DNA of 64,000 bases from Kosakonia cowanii JCM 10956 = DSM 18146 (GCF_001975225.1 NZ_CP019445.1:4340001-4404000), one strand, 5' to 3'. Counted from the stretch's first letter, positions 18,820-27,955 are shown. Numbers and translations are program-made. The notes: generated by a model not told the origin, from the sequence alone.

Positions 18820-19758
18820 TTAGTTAAAGGGTTTTAAGTCAACGCGCGCCATCATCGCGGCTAACTGGGTACGATCGGTAATCCCTACGTTACTCTGACT
18901 GACCGCCAGTGCAGCGACAGCGGTGGCCAGGCGTAAAGTGTGCTCACTGGACTCACGCATCAGCAGGCCGTAAATCAGGCCGCCAACCATCGAATCCCCT
19001 GCGCCAACGGTGCTTACCACTTCCATTGACGGCGGTTTGGCGATCCATTCACCCGAAGCGTTGACCCACAGCGCCCCTTCTGCGCCCAGCGAAATCACCA
19101 CGTGGGCGATCCCCTGCTCGCGAAGCGCGTGAGCGGCTTCAATAACGTCCTGCAATTCCGGCAGTTTACGACCGGCCCAGATCTCCAGCTCGCGGCGGTT
19201 AGGTTTTACTAACCACGGTGCGGCTTTCAGCCCGGCGACCAGCGCGTCACGGCTGCTGTCGAAGATGATGCACGGGCACTGGCTGCGCAGGCGCGTCATC
19301 CAGTCGGTAAAGGCTTCCGGGCTGACGCCGGACGGCAGGCTGCCGCTGACGCAGACCATATCGAACTGGCCAAGCCAGGTGAGCGAGTCGGCGACGAAAC
19401 GCTCCCAGTCGGCCGGGGTGACTTCGAAACCGGAGAAGTTAAAGTCGGTCACTTCGCCATCTTTCTCGGTCAGCTTAACGTTGATACGCGTACGCCCCTG
19501 CACCACCTGGAAACGGTTGGCAATGCCCAGCTCGCTGAACAGCTGCTGAAAACCGTCCTGGTTATCTTTACCGAGGAAACCGCCCACGGTGACATCGATG
19601 CCCAGATCTTTCAGCACCTTGGCGACGTTGATCCCTTTACCGGCGGCGTGCAGCCCGGTGGTGCGCACCAGGTTGACTTCGCCACGCTCAACTTCCGGGG
19701 TGAAACCCACCAGATCGTAGGCCGGGTTTAAAGTAATTGTTGCGACTCTTCTGCTCAT
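18820..19758 (-). CDS. fruK: 1-phosphofructokinase FruK
   Basis: Phosphorylates fructose 1-phosphate to fructose 1,6-bisphosphate; it is also known to interact with Cra and affect its activity. The 312 residues belong to the PfkB sugar-kinase family. Visible motifs are the N-terminal TITLNPAYDL, substrate-binding GGKGINVAKV-like HAAGKGINVAKVLKDLG, and the C-terminal PfkB signature STVGAGDSMVGGLIYG with the catalytic aspartate. The ATG abuts the fruB stop with no gap, so translation is coupled. It is the middle gene of fruBKA. Confidence 0.97.
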   Translation of the reverse strand: MSRRVATITLNPAYDLVGFTPEVERGEVNLVRTTGLHAAGKGINVAKVLKDLGIDVTVGGFLGKDNQDGFQQLFSELGIANRFQVVQGRTRINVKLTEKDGEVTDFNFSGFEVTPADWERFVADSLTWLGQFDMVCVSGSLPSGVSPEAFTDWMTRLRSQCPCIIFDSSRDALVAGLKAAPWLVKPNRRELEIWAGRKLPELQDVIEAAHALREQGIAHVVISLGAEGALWVNASGEWIAKPPSMEVVSTVGAGDSMVGGLIYGLLMRESSEHTLRLATAVAALAVSQSNVGITDRTQLAAMMARVDLKPFN

Positions 19759-20889
19759 TTACGCTCCCTCTCCCAGGCCCGCTGCGATGGCGTCGCCAAT
19801 CGCTTTCAGCGCCTGTTCAGCATCTTCGCCCTGTGCGGTAAAGCGCAGGCGGTGTCCTTTCTTAACGCCCAGCGCAACCACTTTCATCAGGCTGCGGCCA
19901 TTTGCCGGTTTGCCTGACCCATCGAGGTTGGTGACGGTGATTTCACTGTTGAACTGTTTAATGGTGTTAACCAGCATAGTGCCCGGGCGGGCATGCAGGC
20001 CGTGCTCGTTACGAATGACAAACTCTTCGCTGAGCAGATCGTCCGTGACCGCGTCGTCGCTGGTCAGCAGCGCCAGCAGCGTGGCGGCATCGGCATTCAG
20101 CAGACGGTCAGCTTTATTTGCCAGCAGCAGATCGCTCAGGCGCTTCAGCACAGCAACGGGTTGCTCATCGGCCATGGCGACGCTCACCAGCACGGCGGCG
20201 TTTTCACCTTCTACTTCAAACGGCGTGGCGGCACGGCTGACGGCAACAGCGCTCAGCAGGTTGCCCTCGGCGCTGTCGTTCAGCCAGATGCCCTGGCCGA
20301 GGTTCAGCGGCTGTTCGTTAATAGCACGGGTGACGTAGACGCTGTCTACCGCGCCCGCCTCTTTCAGACGCGCGGCATTCAGCGCCTGCAGCATCATCAG
20401 CGAGCTGGCGTTGACGTCCAGCGACAGGGTTTCGTTATCCAGCTTCAGCGCGCTGCTCTGCTTTTCGCCCATCAGCAACGCACGCAGCTCTTCAGCGGTG
20501 GTCGCGGATTGCAGCTGCGCGGCGACGGCGTCATCACTCAGCACGTGCGTCAGCTGACGCAGCAGGCCGAGGTGTTCATCAGAGCTGGCAGCGATACCGA
20601 TGGCAACATAAGCCACCTGCCCTTCGCTCCACAGAATGCCCTGCGGGAACTGGAACACTTTGACGCCGGTTTTCAGCACCTGGTCGCGCGTGTCGGTGGT
20701 GCCGTGCGGAATGGCGATGCCGTTGCCAAGAAAAGTGGAGGTTTGCTGCTCGCGTGCGAGCATGCCATTGACGTAGCCTTCAGCCACGTTGCCGGCTTCG
20801 GTCAGTGCCGCCGCGATCTGGCGGATGGCCTCTTCTTTATTACCGGCCTGCTGGCCTGGATGGATGTCCTGAACGGATAACTGGAACAT
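19759..20889 (-). CDS. fruB: Bifunctional PTS fructose EIIA / HPr-like protein FruB (DTP)
   Basis: Diphosphoryl transfer protein that passes phosphate from enzyme I to FruA. In 376 residues it carries an N-terminal EIIA-fru domain with the active histidine in [13 protein letters not shown] (about residue 62). A central linker domain follows, then a C-terminal FPr/HPr-like domain with the active histidine in [18 protein letters not shown] and the regulatory-site region [13 protein letters not shown]. It is the first gene of fruBKA, under two Cra operators. Length equals that of E. coli FruB. Confidence 0.97.
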   Translation of the reverse strand: MFQLSVQDIHPGQQAGNKEEAIRQIAAALTEAGNVAEGYVNGMLAREQQTSTFLGNGIAIPHGTTDTRDQVLKTGVKVFQFPQGILWSEGQVAYVAIGIAASSDEHLGLLRQLTHVLSDDAVAAQLQSATTAEELRALLMGEKQSSALKLDNETLSLDVNASSLMMLQALNAARLKEAGAVDSVYVTRAINEQPLNLGQGIWLNDSAEGNLLSAVAVSRAATPFEVEGENAAVLVSVAMADEQPVAVLKRLSDLLLANKADRLLNADAATLLALLTSDDAVTDDLLSEEFVIRNEHGLHARPGTMLVNTIKQFNSEITVTNLDGSGKPANGRSLMKVVALGVKKGHRLRFTAQGEDAEQALKAIGDAIAAGLGEGA

Positions 20890-20910
20890 GTGACTCGTCT
20901 CCCGCTGAAA

Positions 20911-20991
20911 TTGAATCGTTTCAGCTTACATAAGAAAGGTTACGTCACCGCCGTGGTTCAGAGACAATGCGATGACGCTGAAACGTTTCAA
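20911..20991 (-). promoter_or_regulatory. Two Cra (FruR) operators of the fru operon
   Basis: Operator 1 (GCTGAAACGATTCAA on the minus strand, 20911-20925) lies about 20 bp upstream of the fruB start. Operator 2 (GCTGAAACGTTTCAA as read on the plus strand, 20977-20991) lies 66 bp further upstream. Both match the Cra consensus TGAAACGTTTCA closely, the second perfectly. The two-operator layout is that of E. coli fruBKA, repressed by Cra and released by fructose 1-phosphate. Confidence 0.92.
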
Positions 20992-21148
20992 GGAGTCTTG
21001 ACCTTTTTTGCCCGACGATCAAGAAATCTCTCATTTGGCATTTAAGAATTTTGAGGCACTGCACATTTTACAGTCCGTTAAGGGAAATTTGCTGACGCGG
21101 ATTTGGCCGTCAGCTTATCGCCTTCAGCCTGTTCAGCTTTGAAAGGAA

Positions 21149-21403
21149 TTACGGCGCGGTTTGCTGTTCGAGATCGAGGAGGTAGATCATCGCCTGTTCG
21201 CGCGTTGAACCGCACATCTCCAGGCCTGGCTGCAGGCCGGCGCACACTTTTGGTCGCAACGGTGAGCCAAAAAGCTTGCAGCGCTGATGTTCATCAAGCT
21301 GAACGCAGGGCGTGTTGGCCGGTTTACCGTTGGGCATGCCGGGGATCGGGCTGGTAATGGACGGGGCGGTACAGCAGGCTCCGCAGTCCGGGCGGCAGTG
21401 CAT
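21149..21403 (-). CDS. yeiW: YkgJ-family cysteine cluster protein YeiW
   Basis: Small protein of 84 residues, UPF0153/CxxCxxCC family, function unknown. The start at 21403 gives [19 protein letters not shown], where the CxxxCGACC-type cluster begins at residue 3; the frame is open further upstream but without homology. Further cysteines ([23 protein letters not shown]) suggest that it binds a metal or Fe-S cluster. E. coli has the same gene between fruB and yeiP. It is divergent from yeiP. No clear Shine-Dalgarno was seen, so the exact start is less certain than the identity. Confidence 0.85.
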   Translation of the reverse strand: MHCRPDCGACCTAPSITSPIPGMPNGKPANTPCVQLDEHQRCKLFGSPLRPKVCAGLQPGLEMCGSTREQAMIYLLDLEQQTAP

Positions 21404-21571
21404 AGCGGCTCTCTTATTGGCGTCGGCGCGCTGAAATAGCACGCTGCCGGGCACGCTATCATCTTTTACCCATGCAACGCAAAACTCAGCAATTCCCCTT
21501 GCCTGAAAGGCCCTCGCGAGTAGTTTGTCGCGATATTTGTGGTGAATTTCTTTTTTACAGGAACCTGGGCA

Positions 21572-22132
21572 ATGCCAAGGAGCGAACGAAATCAAAAAAG
21601 GTATGGCTACAACGGCAAGCTGCTGATTGTAAAGCATTGATATTCAGTCACGGCGCCCGTGGCGCAGCAACGCTGTATAAATGCGCTTTGCTGATGTCCG
21701 CACCGGCCTGAAAGTTGAAGAGCGTTTAAAGGCGACGACATTGTTGATACCGTCTCCCTGAACCGCCGTTTCGTTGACTTCTCCTATGTAGACGGCAACG
21801 AATATGTCTTCATGGATAAAGAAGATTACACGCCCTATACCTTTACCAAAGATCAGATTGAAGATGAGCTGCTGTTTATTCCGGAAGGTGGCATGCCGGA
21901 TATGCAGGTGCTGCTGTGGGATGGCCAGCTGCTGGCGCTCGAGCTGCCGCAGACCGTGGATCTCGAAATCGTTGAAACCGCACCGGGCATCAAAGGCGCA
22001 TCTGCCAGCTCCCGTACCAAGCCTGCCACGCTGAACACTGGCCTGGTGGTGCAGGTGCCGGAGTACCTGACCACCGGCGAGAAGATCCGCATTCATATTG
22101 AAGAGCGCCGCTATATGGGCCGCGCTGATTAA
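21572..22132 (+). pseudogene. yeiP: Elongation factor P-like protein YeiP (EfpL), 5' third broken by clustered indels
   Basis: Homologue of the EF-P paralogue YeiP/EfpL, which rescues ribosomes stalled at particular proline-containing motifs. The intact E. coli protein is 190 residues. Here the ATG at 21572 reads [20 protein letters not shown] and stops at 21639. YeiP residues can be followed only by changing frame: IDIQS (frame of 21636), ARGAATLY (21655), [15 protein letters not shown] (21681), then GDDIVDTV onward (21731), which is open and conserved to the stop at 22132 ([14 protein letters not shown]). Near the start a one-base gain and a seven-base loss compensate. At least six indels lie within about 150 bp, in the KOW-like domain that holds the tip loop. 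The remainder is pristine, so clustered sequencing or assembly error is as likely as real inactivation. Confidence 0.85.
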
Positions 22133-22133
22133 A

Positions 22134-22164
22134 TAAAAAAGCCTCCGCATGGAGGCTTTTTTTT
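22134..22164. terminator. Bidirectional terminator between yeiP and uxuA
   Basis: The stem AAGCCTCCGCATGGAGGCTT is flanked by an A-rich run on the left and T8 on the right. It serves convergent yeiP (plus) and uxuA (minus). Confidence 0.92.
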
Positions 22165-22201
22165 CGCCCGCAAAAGCGAGCAGAGCATTTACCCGCGGCT
22201 A

Positions 22202-23392
22202 TTACAGCAGGTCGCGGAACAGCGTCTTCTTCAGCGCCAGCTCAACGCCGCGCACTTCCGCCATCCCTTTCAGGCGGCCAATCGCCGAGTAACCGGGGTT
22301 GGTTTTCTTATGCAGATCGTCAAGCATCTGGTGACCGTGATCCGGGCGGAACGGGATCGGGCGCAGATCGCCTGCTTTCTTACGACGCTGCTCTTCGCTA
22401 AGGATTGCCGCCACCACTGACACCATATCCACATCGCCCTGCAGGTGCGCCGCTTCGTGGAAGGTTTTCGGGTTCTCTTCGCGGCAGGTGGCGCGCAGAT
22501 GGGTGAAGTGAATGCGATCGCCGAAGGTCTCGATCATCCGCACCAGATCGTTATCCGCCCGCACGCCGTAGGAGCCGGTACACATGGTGAAGCCGTTGTT
22601 GATGCTGTCCACCGCCTCTTTCAGCCACTGCATATCTTCAATGGTGGAGACAATGCGCGGCAGACCGAGGATTGGACGCGGCGGATCGTCCGGGTGAACC
22701 GCCAGCCGCACGCCCACTTCCTGCGCCACCGGCACAATGGCGCGCAGGAAACAGGCCATATTTTCGCGCAGCTGTGCTTTGTCGATGCCGTCATACTCCG
22801 CCAGACGCGCGCGAAACTGATCCAGCGTATAGCCCTCTTCCGCCCCCGGCAGACCGGCAATGATATTGCGCGTCAGCTTTTCCACTTCCGCATCGCTCAT
22901 CGCATTGAAATAGGCCTGCGCCTGGCGCTGCTCCTCTTCGCTGTAATCGGCCTGCGCCCCTTCGCGTTTAAGAATATGCAGCTCAAACGCGGCAAAGGCT
23001 ATCTGGTCGAAGCGCAGCGCGCGTGAACCATCCGGCAACTGGTATTCCAGGTCGGTGCGCGTCCAGTCGAGGATCGGCATAAAGTTGTAGCAGACGGTAT
23101 CAATCCCGCAGGCGGCGAGGTTACGAATGCTCTGCTGATAGTTGGCAATCCATTTGTCGCAGTCGCCGGAGTGGGTTTTGATCTCTTCATGTACCGGGAT
23201 ACTTTCGACAACGGACCAGTAAAGCCCCTTTTCAGCCAGCAGGGCCTGGCGGGCTTTGATCTCTTCCACCGGCCACACCTGGCCGTTCGGAATGTGGTGC
23301 AGAGCGGTGACCACGCCGGTCGCGCCTGCCTGACGAACATCATCAAGAGAAACCGGATCGTTCGGCCCATACCAACGCCAGGTTTGTTCCAT
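22202..23392 (-). CDS. uxuA: D-mannonate dehydratase UxuA
   Basis: Dehydrates D-mannonate to 2-keto-3-deoxygluconate in hexuronate catabolism. The 396 residues (E. coli UxuA 394) form a TIM-barrel of the UxuA family. Recognisable segments are [59 protein letters not shown] (metal-site His) and [15 protein letters not shown]. In E. coli uxuA is in the uxuAB operon elsewhere; here it stands divergent from the oxidoreductase gene yeiQ. The shared intergenic region has UxuR/ExuR-like and CRP-like sites. The pairing suggests a two-step D-fructuronate to mannonate to KDG module. Confidence 0.96.
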   Translation of the reverse strand: MEQTWRWYGPNDPVSLDDVRQAGATGVVTALHHIPNGQVWPVEEIKARQALLAEKGLYWSVVESIPVHEEIKTHSGDCDKWIANYQQSIRNLAACGIDTVCYNFMPILDWTRTDLEYQLPDGSRALRFDQIAFAAFELHILKREGAQADYSEEEQRQAQAYFNAMSDAEVEKLTRNIIAGLPGAEEGYTLDQFRARLAEYDGIDKAQLRENMACFLRAIVPVAQEVGVRLAVHPDDPPRPILGLPRIVSTIEDMQWLKEAVDSINNGFTMCTGSYGVRADNDLVRMIETFGDRIHFTHLRATCREENPKTFHEAAHLQGDVDMVSVVAAILSEEQRRKKAGDLRPIPFRPDHGHQMLDDLHKKTNPGYSAIGRLKGMAEVRGVELALKKTLFRDLL

Positions 23393-23411
23393 CGTCTTCC
23401 CCTCAAAAAAG

Positions 23412-23534
23412 TTGTTATACCAATACCGCGTGAAACATGACGACTACCATACATGCTTATGGAAAGCGGTCAAATCCTGCCACAGCAATGATTGATCCAG
23501 CTCACATTCCCCGGATATTTAAGGCATACCAATT
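23412..23534. promoter_or_regulatory. uxuA-yeiQ control region: two UxuR/ExuR-like operators and a CRP-like site
   Basis: Site 1 (TATTGGTATAACAA on the minus strand, 23412-23425) and site 2 (AATTGGTATGCCTT on the minus strand, 23521-23534) both resemble the UxuR/ExuR consensus ATTGGTATACCAAT. Between them lies ATTGA-N6-TCACA (23491-23506), a one-arm-perfect CRP site. Site 1 is 20 bp from the uxuA start and site 2 is 64 bp from the yeiQ start, so one control region probably serves both genes. Confidence 0.7.
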
Positions 23535-23597
23535 CTTTTTGCTGTCATATAACTTTACACTGCTATTGTTAATTATTGGTTAATCAGGTGTATAGAG

Positions 23598-25064
23598 ATG
23601 AAAACAATTGCCTCCGCCATGCTGCCCGCTTCGGTGCAACAGCCTCAGTACGATCGCAGCCAGCTCCGTTCGCGCATCGTTCACTTCGGTTTTGGTGCCT
23701 TTCACCGCGCCCATCAGGCGTTATTAACCGACCGGGTGCTGAATGCGCAAGGAGGCGACTGGGGCATTTGCGAAATCAGCCTGTTTAGCGGCGATGTTTT
23801 AATGTCGCAGCTGCGCGAGCAGGAACATCTTTATACGGTGCTGGAGAAAGGCGCGGACGGAAATAAGCCGATTATTATTGGCGCGGTCAACGAGTGCCTG
23901 AATGCCAAACTCGACACGCTGGCGGCGATTATTGAGAAGTTCTGCGAGCCGCAGGTGGCGATTGTCTCCCTGACCATCACCGAAAAGGGTTACTGCATCG
24001 ATCCGGCCAGCGGTGAACTTGATCTCACCCAGCCGCGTATTGAGCACGATCTGAAATACCCGCACGAGCCGCACTCCGCACCGGGCATTCTGGTAGAAGC
24101 CCTGCACCGCCGCCGCGAACGCGGGCTGCCGCCCTTTACCGTGCTCTCCTGTGACAACATTCCTGACAACGGCCACGTGGTGAAAAACGCCGTGCTCGGG
24201 ATGGCGCAAACCCGCTCGCCGGAGCTGGCACAGTGGATAGCGGAGCATGTCAGCTTCCCGGCCACCATGGTCGATCGCATTGTCCCGGCGGCGACCGACG
24301 AGTCGCTGGCGGAGATTGCCGACGTAATCGGCGTCTTCGATCCCTGCGCCATCAGCTGCGAGCCATTTATTCAGTGGGTAATAGAAGATAACTTTGTCGC
24401 CGGGCGTCCGGCGTGGGAAACGGCAGGCGTGCAGCTGGTGGAAGATGTGCAGCCGTGGGAGCAGATGAAGCTGCGCATGCTTAACGGCAGCCACTCCTTC
24501 CTCGCCTATTTAGGTTATCTCGCCGGGTTTGCCCATATTAATGAGTGTATGCAGGACGCGGCCTTCCGGGAGGCAGCGCGCCAGCTGATGCTCAATGAGC
24601 AAGCGCCAACGCTGCGCATCAAAGGCGTCAATCTCAATGCCTATGCCGACAGCCTGCTTGAGCGCTTTGCTAACCCGGCGCTGAAACACCGCACCTGGCA
24701 GATTGCGATGGATGGCAGCCAGAAGCTGCCGCAGCGCCTGCTGGATGGGATCCGTATTCATCTTCAGCGCCAGAGCGACTGGCCGCTGCTGGCGCTCGGC
24801 GTCGCGGGCTGGATGCGCTATGTCAGCGGCGTCGATGATGCGGGCGAGACCATTGATATTCGCGATCCGCTGGCGGATAAAATCCGTGCCATCGTTGAGA
24901 CCAGCAGCAGCGACGAGCGCGTGACGGCGCTGCTGACGCTGAAAGAGATCTTCGGTAACGATCTGCCGCATAACCCGGTGTTTGTCGATGCCGTCAGCCA
25001 GGCCTGGCGCGCTATTGAGACCCTCGGCGCACACGGCGCGGTGCAGCAGGCGGTCAACCCTTAA
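23598..25064 (+). CDS. yeiQ: Mannitol dehydrogenase family oxidoreductase YeiQ (fructuronate reductase-like)
   Basis: NAD(P)-dependent polyol or aldonate oxidoreductase of 488 residues, the same length as E. coli YeiQ and paralogous to UxuB and UxaB. The N-terminal Rossmann domain has IVHFGFGAFHRAHQALLTD. The catalytic region carries the Lys-Asn-His arrangement in MKLRMLNGSHSFLAYLGYL. The conserved family segments SLTITEKGYC and LSCDNIPDNGHVVKN are intact. Divergence from uxuA with shared operators suggests that it interconverts fructuronate and mannonate, the substrate of UxuA. In E. coli K-12 yeiQ has no uxuA neighbour. The start is the only ATG with conserved N-terminal similarity. Confidence 0.93.
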   Translation: MKTIASAMLPASVQQPQYDRSQLRSRIVHFGFGAFHRAHQALLTDRVLNAQGGDWGICEISLFSGDVLMSQLREQEHLYTVLEKGADGNKPIIIGAVNECLNAKLDTLAAIIEKFCEPQVAIVSLTITEKGYCIDPASGELDLTQPRIEHDLKYPHEPHSAPGILVEALHRRRERGLPPFTVLSCDNIPDNGHVVKNAVLGMAQTRSPELAQWIAEHVSFPATMVDRIVPAATDESLAEIADVIGVFDPCAISCEPFIQWVIEDNFVAGRPAWETAGVQLVEDVQPWEQMKLRMLNGSHSFLAYLGYLAGFAHINECMQDAAFREAARQLMLNEQAPTLRIKGVNLNAYADSLLERFANPALKHRTWQIAMDGSQKLPQRLLDGIRIHLQRQSDWPLLALGVAGWMRYVSGVDDAGETIDIRDPLADKIRAIVETSSSDERVTALLTLKEIFGNDLPHNPVFVDAVSQAWRAIETLGAHGAVQQAVNP

Positions 25065-25079
25065 CATTTTTTGCCCTCA

Positions 25080-25124
25080 ACGCGGACGGATAGTGCGATG
25101 CGCCGTCCGCGCTCTTCTCTTTTT
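25080..25124 (+). terminator. yeiQ terminator
   Basis: The 9-bp stem CGCGGACGG / CCGTCCGCG is followed by a T/C-rich run ending in five T residues, just downstream of the yeiQ stop and before yeiR. Confidence 0.7.
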
Positions 25125-25178
25125 GGCTTTTTTTCGCCAGGATTGTCCGCTTGTGCTTTTTGATGACGCGGAGTTCCT

Positions 25179-26156
25179 GTGACGAAGACCAATCTGATTA
25201 CCGGCTTTCTCGGAAGCGGCAAAACCACCTCCATTCTGCATTTGCTGGCCCATAAAGATCCGCAGGAGAAGTGGGCGGTGCTGGTGAATGAGTTTGGCGA
25301 AGTCGGCATTGATGGTGCCCTGCTCAGCGACAGCGGCGCGCTGCTTAAAGAGATCCCCGGCGGCTGCATGTGCTGCGTCAACGGCCTGCCTATGCAGGTC
25401 GGTCTCAACACCCTGCTGCGCCAGGGCAAACCCGATCGCCTGCTGATTGAGCCGACCGGGCTGGGCCACCCGAAGCAGATCCTCGATATGCTTACCGCCC
25501 CGGTCTACGAGCCGTGGATCGATCTGCGCGCTACGCTCTGCCTGCTCGACCCGCGCCAGCTGCTCGATGAGAAAGCGCTGAACAATGAGAACTTCCGCGA
25601 CCAGTTAGCGGCAGCGGATATTATCGTTGCTAATAAAGAGGATCGCGCCAGCGCCGAGAGCCAGCAGACATTTGAGGCATGGTGGGCTGAGTTTGGCGGC
25701 GATCGCCTGCGGGTGAACGCTACGCAGGGAGCGATTGACGGCAGCCTGCTCGACCAACCGCGCCGTAATCTGCGCGCCCTGCCAGAGAGCGCCGCGCACG
25801 ATCACGCGCACGGTGAGAAAAAGGGGCTGGCGGCACTGAGTTTACCGGCGCATCAGCGCTGGCGTCGCAATTTGAATAGTGGCCAGGGGCACCATGCCTG
25901 CGGCTGGATTTTCGATGCCGATACGGTTTTCGACACCATTGGCCTGCTGGAGTGGGCGCGGCTTGCGCCAGTGTCGCGGGTAAAAGGGGTAATGCGTATT
26001 CCCGAAGGGTTGCTGCGCGTAAACCGTCAGGGTCAGGATTTGCATATTGAGACGCAAAACGTTGCGCCGCCCGATAGCCGGATAGAGTTAATCACCGACA
26101 GCGAGGCTGACTGGAACACGCTTCAATCAGCGTTGTTGAAGCTTCGTTTAAGTTAG
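25179..26156 (+). CDS. yeiR: COG0523 zinc-binding GTPase YeiR
   Basis: GTPase of the G3E/COG0523 metallochaperone family, cytosolic; E. coli YeiR binds zinc and its GTPase responds to it. Translation starts at a GTG with GGAG upstream (MTKTNLITGFLGSGKTTSIL), 325 residues. Walker A is GFLGSGKTT (about residues 9-17). The family metal motif CxCC appears as GGCMCCVNG (about 62-70). Switch and base-recognition motifs follow in LIEPTGLGHP and VANKEDRA. A histidine-rich stretch AAHDHAHGEKK before the C-terminal CobW_C domain is typical of metal-handling members. It lies 43 bp upstream of lpxT in the same direction. Confidence 0.93.
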   Translation: MTKTNLITGFLGSGKTTSILHLLAHKDPQEKWAVLVNEFGEVGIDGALLSDSGALLKEIPGGCMCCVNGLPMQVGLNTLLRQGKPDRLLIEPTGLGHPKQILDMLTAPVYEPWIDLRATLCLLDPRQLLDEKALNNENFRDQLAAADIIVANKEDRASAESQQTFEAWWAEFGGDRLRVNATQGAIDGSLLDQPRRNLRALPESAAHDHAHGEKKGLAALSLPAHQRWRRNLNSGQGHHACGWIFDADTVFDTIGLLEWARLAPVSRVKGVMRIPEGLLRVNRQGQDLHIETQNVAPPDSRIELITDSEADWNTLQSALLKLRLS

Positions 26157-26199
26157 CCGGACTACCGTGGCGTCCCTTAAACCTAAAAGAGCCTGCAAA

Positions 26200-26901
26200 A
26201 TGAAAACCCGACTGCCTCTCATCGTGCTGCTGAATGCTGCTGGCCTCGCGCTGTTTTTCTCCTGGTATCTGCCGGTGAATCATGGTTTCTGGTTCCCGCT
26301 GGATTCAGCGATTTTTCACTTTTTCAACCATGGGCTGGCGGAGAATCGCGCCTACTTATGGTTTGTGGCGCTCACTAACAACCGCGCGTTTGATGCCTGT
26401 TCGCTGGTGGCAATGGGCTGTCTGATGCTCTCTTTCTGGCTGCCGGCAGATCCGGCCGGACGTCGGCGTGTGGTGATGATTGGCCTGACCATGCTGCTGC
26501 TGGCACTGGTGATCAACCAGCTTGCGCAGCATATGATGCCGGTGAAGCGCGCCAGCCCGTCGATCTCCTTTACCGACACCTATCGGGTGAGCGATCTGCT
26601 CAACTTCCCGACGAAAGATGCCTCGAAAGATAGCTTCCCGGGCGACCACGGAATGATGCTGCTGATTTTTGCCTCGGTGATGCTGCGTTATTTCGGTAAA
26701 AAAGCATTCGCCATCGGGATCCTTATATTTGTCATATTTGCTTTCCCCCGGGTAATGATTGGCGCGCACTGGTTTACGGATATTGCCGTCGGTTCACTCT
26801 CTGCGGTGTTGATTGGCCTGCCCTGGTGTCTGATGACGCCACTGAGCGATAAGATCGTGGCGTTATTTGATCGCTATTTGCCTGGGAAAAACAAAATTTA
26901 A
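26200..26901 (+). CDS. lpxT: Kdo2-lipid A phosphotransferase LpxT
   Basis: Inner-membrane enzyme that transfers phosphate from undecaprenyl pyrophosphate to lipid A, making the 1-diphosphate form and recycling the carrier. The start at 26200 (MKTRLPLIVLLNAAG) gives 233 residues against 237 in E. coli; the frame continues upstream without homology. Six or so membrane segments and the PAP2 signature are visible: KDASKDSFPGDHGMMLL and FPRVMIGAHWFTDIAVG with the catalytic histidines. It probably shares a transcript with yeiR. A GC-rich inverted repeat about 25 bp beyond the stop may end transcription. Confidence 0.94.
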   Translation: MKTRLPLIVLLNAAGLALFFSWYLPVNHGFWFPLDSAIFHFFNHGLAENRAYLWFVALTNNRAFDACSLVAMGCLMLSFWLPADPAGRRRVVMIGLTMLLLALVINQLAQHMMPVKRASPSISFTDTYRVSDLLNFPTKDASKDSFPGDHGMMLLIFASVMLRYFGKKAFAIGILIFVIFAFPRVMIGAHWFTDIAVGSLSAVLIGLPWCLMTPLSDKIVALFDRYLPGKNKI

Positions 26902-27323
26902 ACACTTAAGTAACATTTAGCGCCGCCGGGAAGAGGCGATCATTAGCGTCCTTAATGTAAATTCCCGGCGGATGCCTGATTGTGTCACTTTTTAGCCAAC
27001 TCAATCGCCTTTAAAAAGAGCATTTTGCCTGCTATTTCTCTTTATTTGTCCATTTATTGACCAAACGCATGAATTCACTTTCTGTATCACAATTTCTTAT
27101 AAAAAAGTGATGAAAAGCACTCGCCTTGCATTAGATGTTCAGGTAACCTCGGTCCGTCTTGTCGCAAAGAGTGCTCTTTTACTCTCTGCGCGGTAATTTG
27201 TGCGTCTCGCCACAAATTCTGGCTCGAGTATTTGTCTTGAAACATTCAGATAATTAATCTCGCTGCGTTTAGCATTTTTCATAACGATATTATCGTTAAG
27301 GACTTCAAGGGAAAATAAGCAAC
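26902..27323 (+). other. 422-bp leader region between lpxT and mepS
   Basis: No convincing gene was found. Near lpxT there is an inverted repeat (CGCCGGGAA about 26926 with TTCCCGGCG about 26965). The middle is AT-rich. A 28-codon ATG frame (27110-27196) without ribosome-binding site is doubtful. A perfect 17-bp palindrome TAACGATATTATCGTTA (27282-27298) lies 25 bp before the mepS ATG. The long leader suggests control of mepS at the 5' UTR, but this is inference. Confidence 0.5.
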
Positions 27324-27887
27324 ATGGTCAAGTCTCAGCCGATCTTGAGATATATCGTGCGGGCGATACCCGCGATCGCAGTAGCGGTTCTGCTTTCAGC
27401 TTGTTCAACAAATACCGCCAAGAATATGCATCCTGAGACGCATGCTGTGCCCGAAGATAGCTCTTCACTGCAAGCCTCTCAGGATGAATTTGAAAACCTG
27501 GTACGTAATCTGGATGTTAAAAACCGGCTTATGGATCAGTATGCAAGTTGGAAAGGCGTTCGCTACCGTCTCGGCGGCGACACCAAGAAAGGCATCGACT
27601 GTTCTGGCTTTGTGCAGCGCACCTTCCGCGAACAGTTTGGTTTAGAGCTGCCGCGTTCCACCTGGGAACAGCAGGAAACCGGTAAGTCTATTTCGCGCAC
27701 CAGTCTGCGCACCGGCGATCTGGTTCTCTTCCGCGCAGGCTCTACCGGACGTCATGTCGGCATTTATATTGGTAATAACCAATTCGTTCATGCCTCCACC
27801 AGCAGTGGTGTGATGATTTCCAACCTTGATGAGCCATACTGGAAGAAGCGCTATAACGAAGCGCGACGGATCCTGACACGCAGCTAA
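27324..27887 (+). CDS. mepS: Murein DD-endopeptidase MepS (Spr), lipoprotein
   Basis: Outer-membrane lipoprotein that cleaves meso-DAP-D-Ala crosslinks in peptidoglycan and is needed for cell-wall growth; its level is controlled by NlpI-Prc proteolysis. The 187 residues start with a lipoprotein signal and lipobox LLSACS, with the lipidated cysteine at about residue 26. The NlpC/P60 domain carries catalytic Cys in GIDCSGFVQ and His in GRHVGIYIG, with the third residue in NQFVHAS. It is nearly identical to E. coli MepS (188). It is followed by a UUCG-loop terminator. Confidence 0.97.
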   Translation: MVKSQPILRYIVRAIPAIAVAVLLSACSTNTAKNMHPETHAVPEDSSSLQASQDEFENLVRNLDVKNRLMDQYASWKGVRYRLGGDTKKGIDCSGFVQRTFREQFGLELPRSTWEQQETGKSISRTSLRTGDLVLFRAGSTGRHVGIYIGNNQFVHASTSSGVMISNLDEPYWKKRYNEARRILTRS

Positions 27888-27926
27888 TCGCTTTATGCCA
27901 GTTACCCTTGGCTGGCGTAAAGTTAT

Positions 27927-27955
27927 AAAAAACACTGCTTCGGCGGTGTTTTTTT
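27927..27955 (+). terminator. mepS rho-independent terminator
   Basis: Stem ACACTGC / GCGGTGT closes a TTCG tetraloop and is followed by seven T residues; an A6 run upstream could also serve the reverse strand. Confidence 0.93.

Noticed and set aside
22134..22164. Considered as part of a damaged yeiP 3' end
   Set aside because: The yeiP 3' end is intact to its stop at 22132; this is an ordinary bidirectional terminator.
27110..27196. 28-codon ATG frame (MKSTRLALDVQ...) upstream of mepS
   Set aside because: No Shine-Dalgarno, no membrane segment or known peptide similarity; not supported enough to call.
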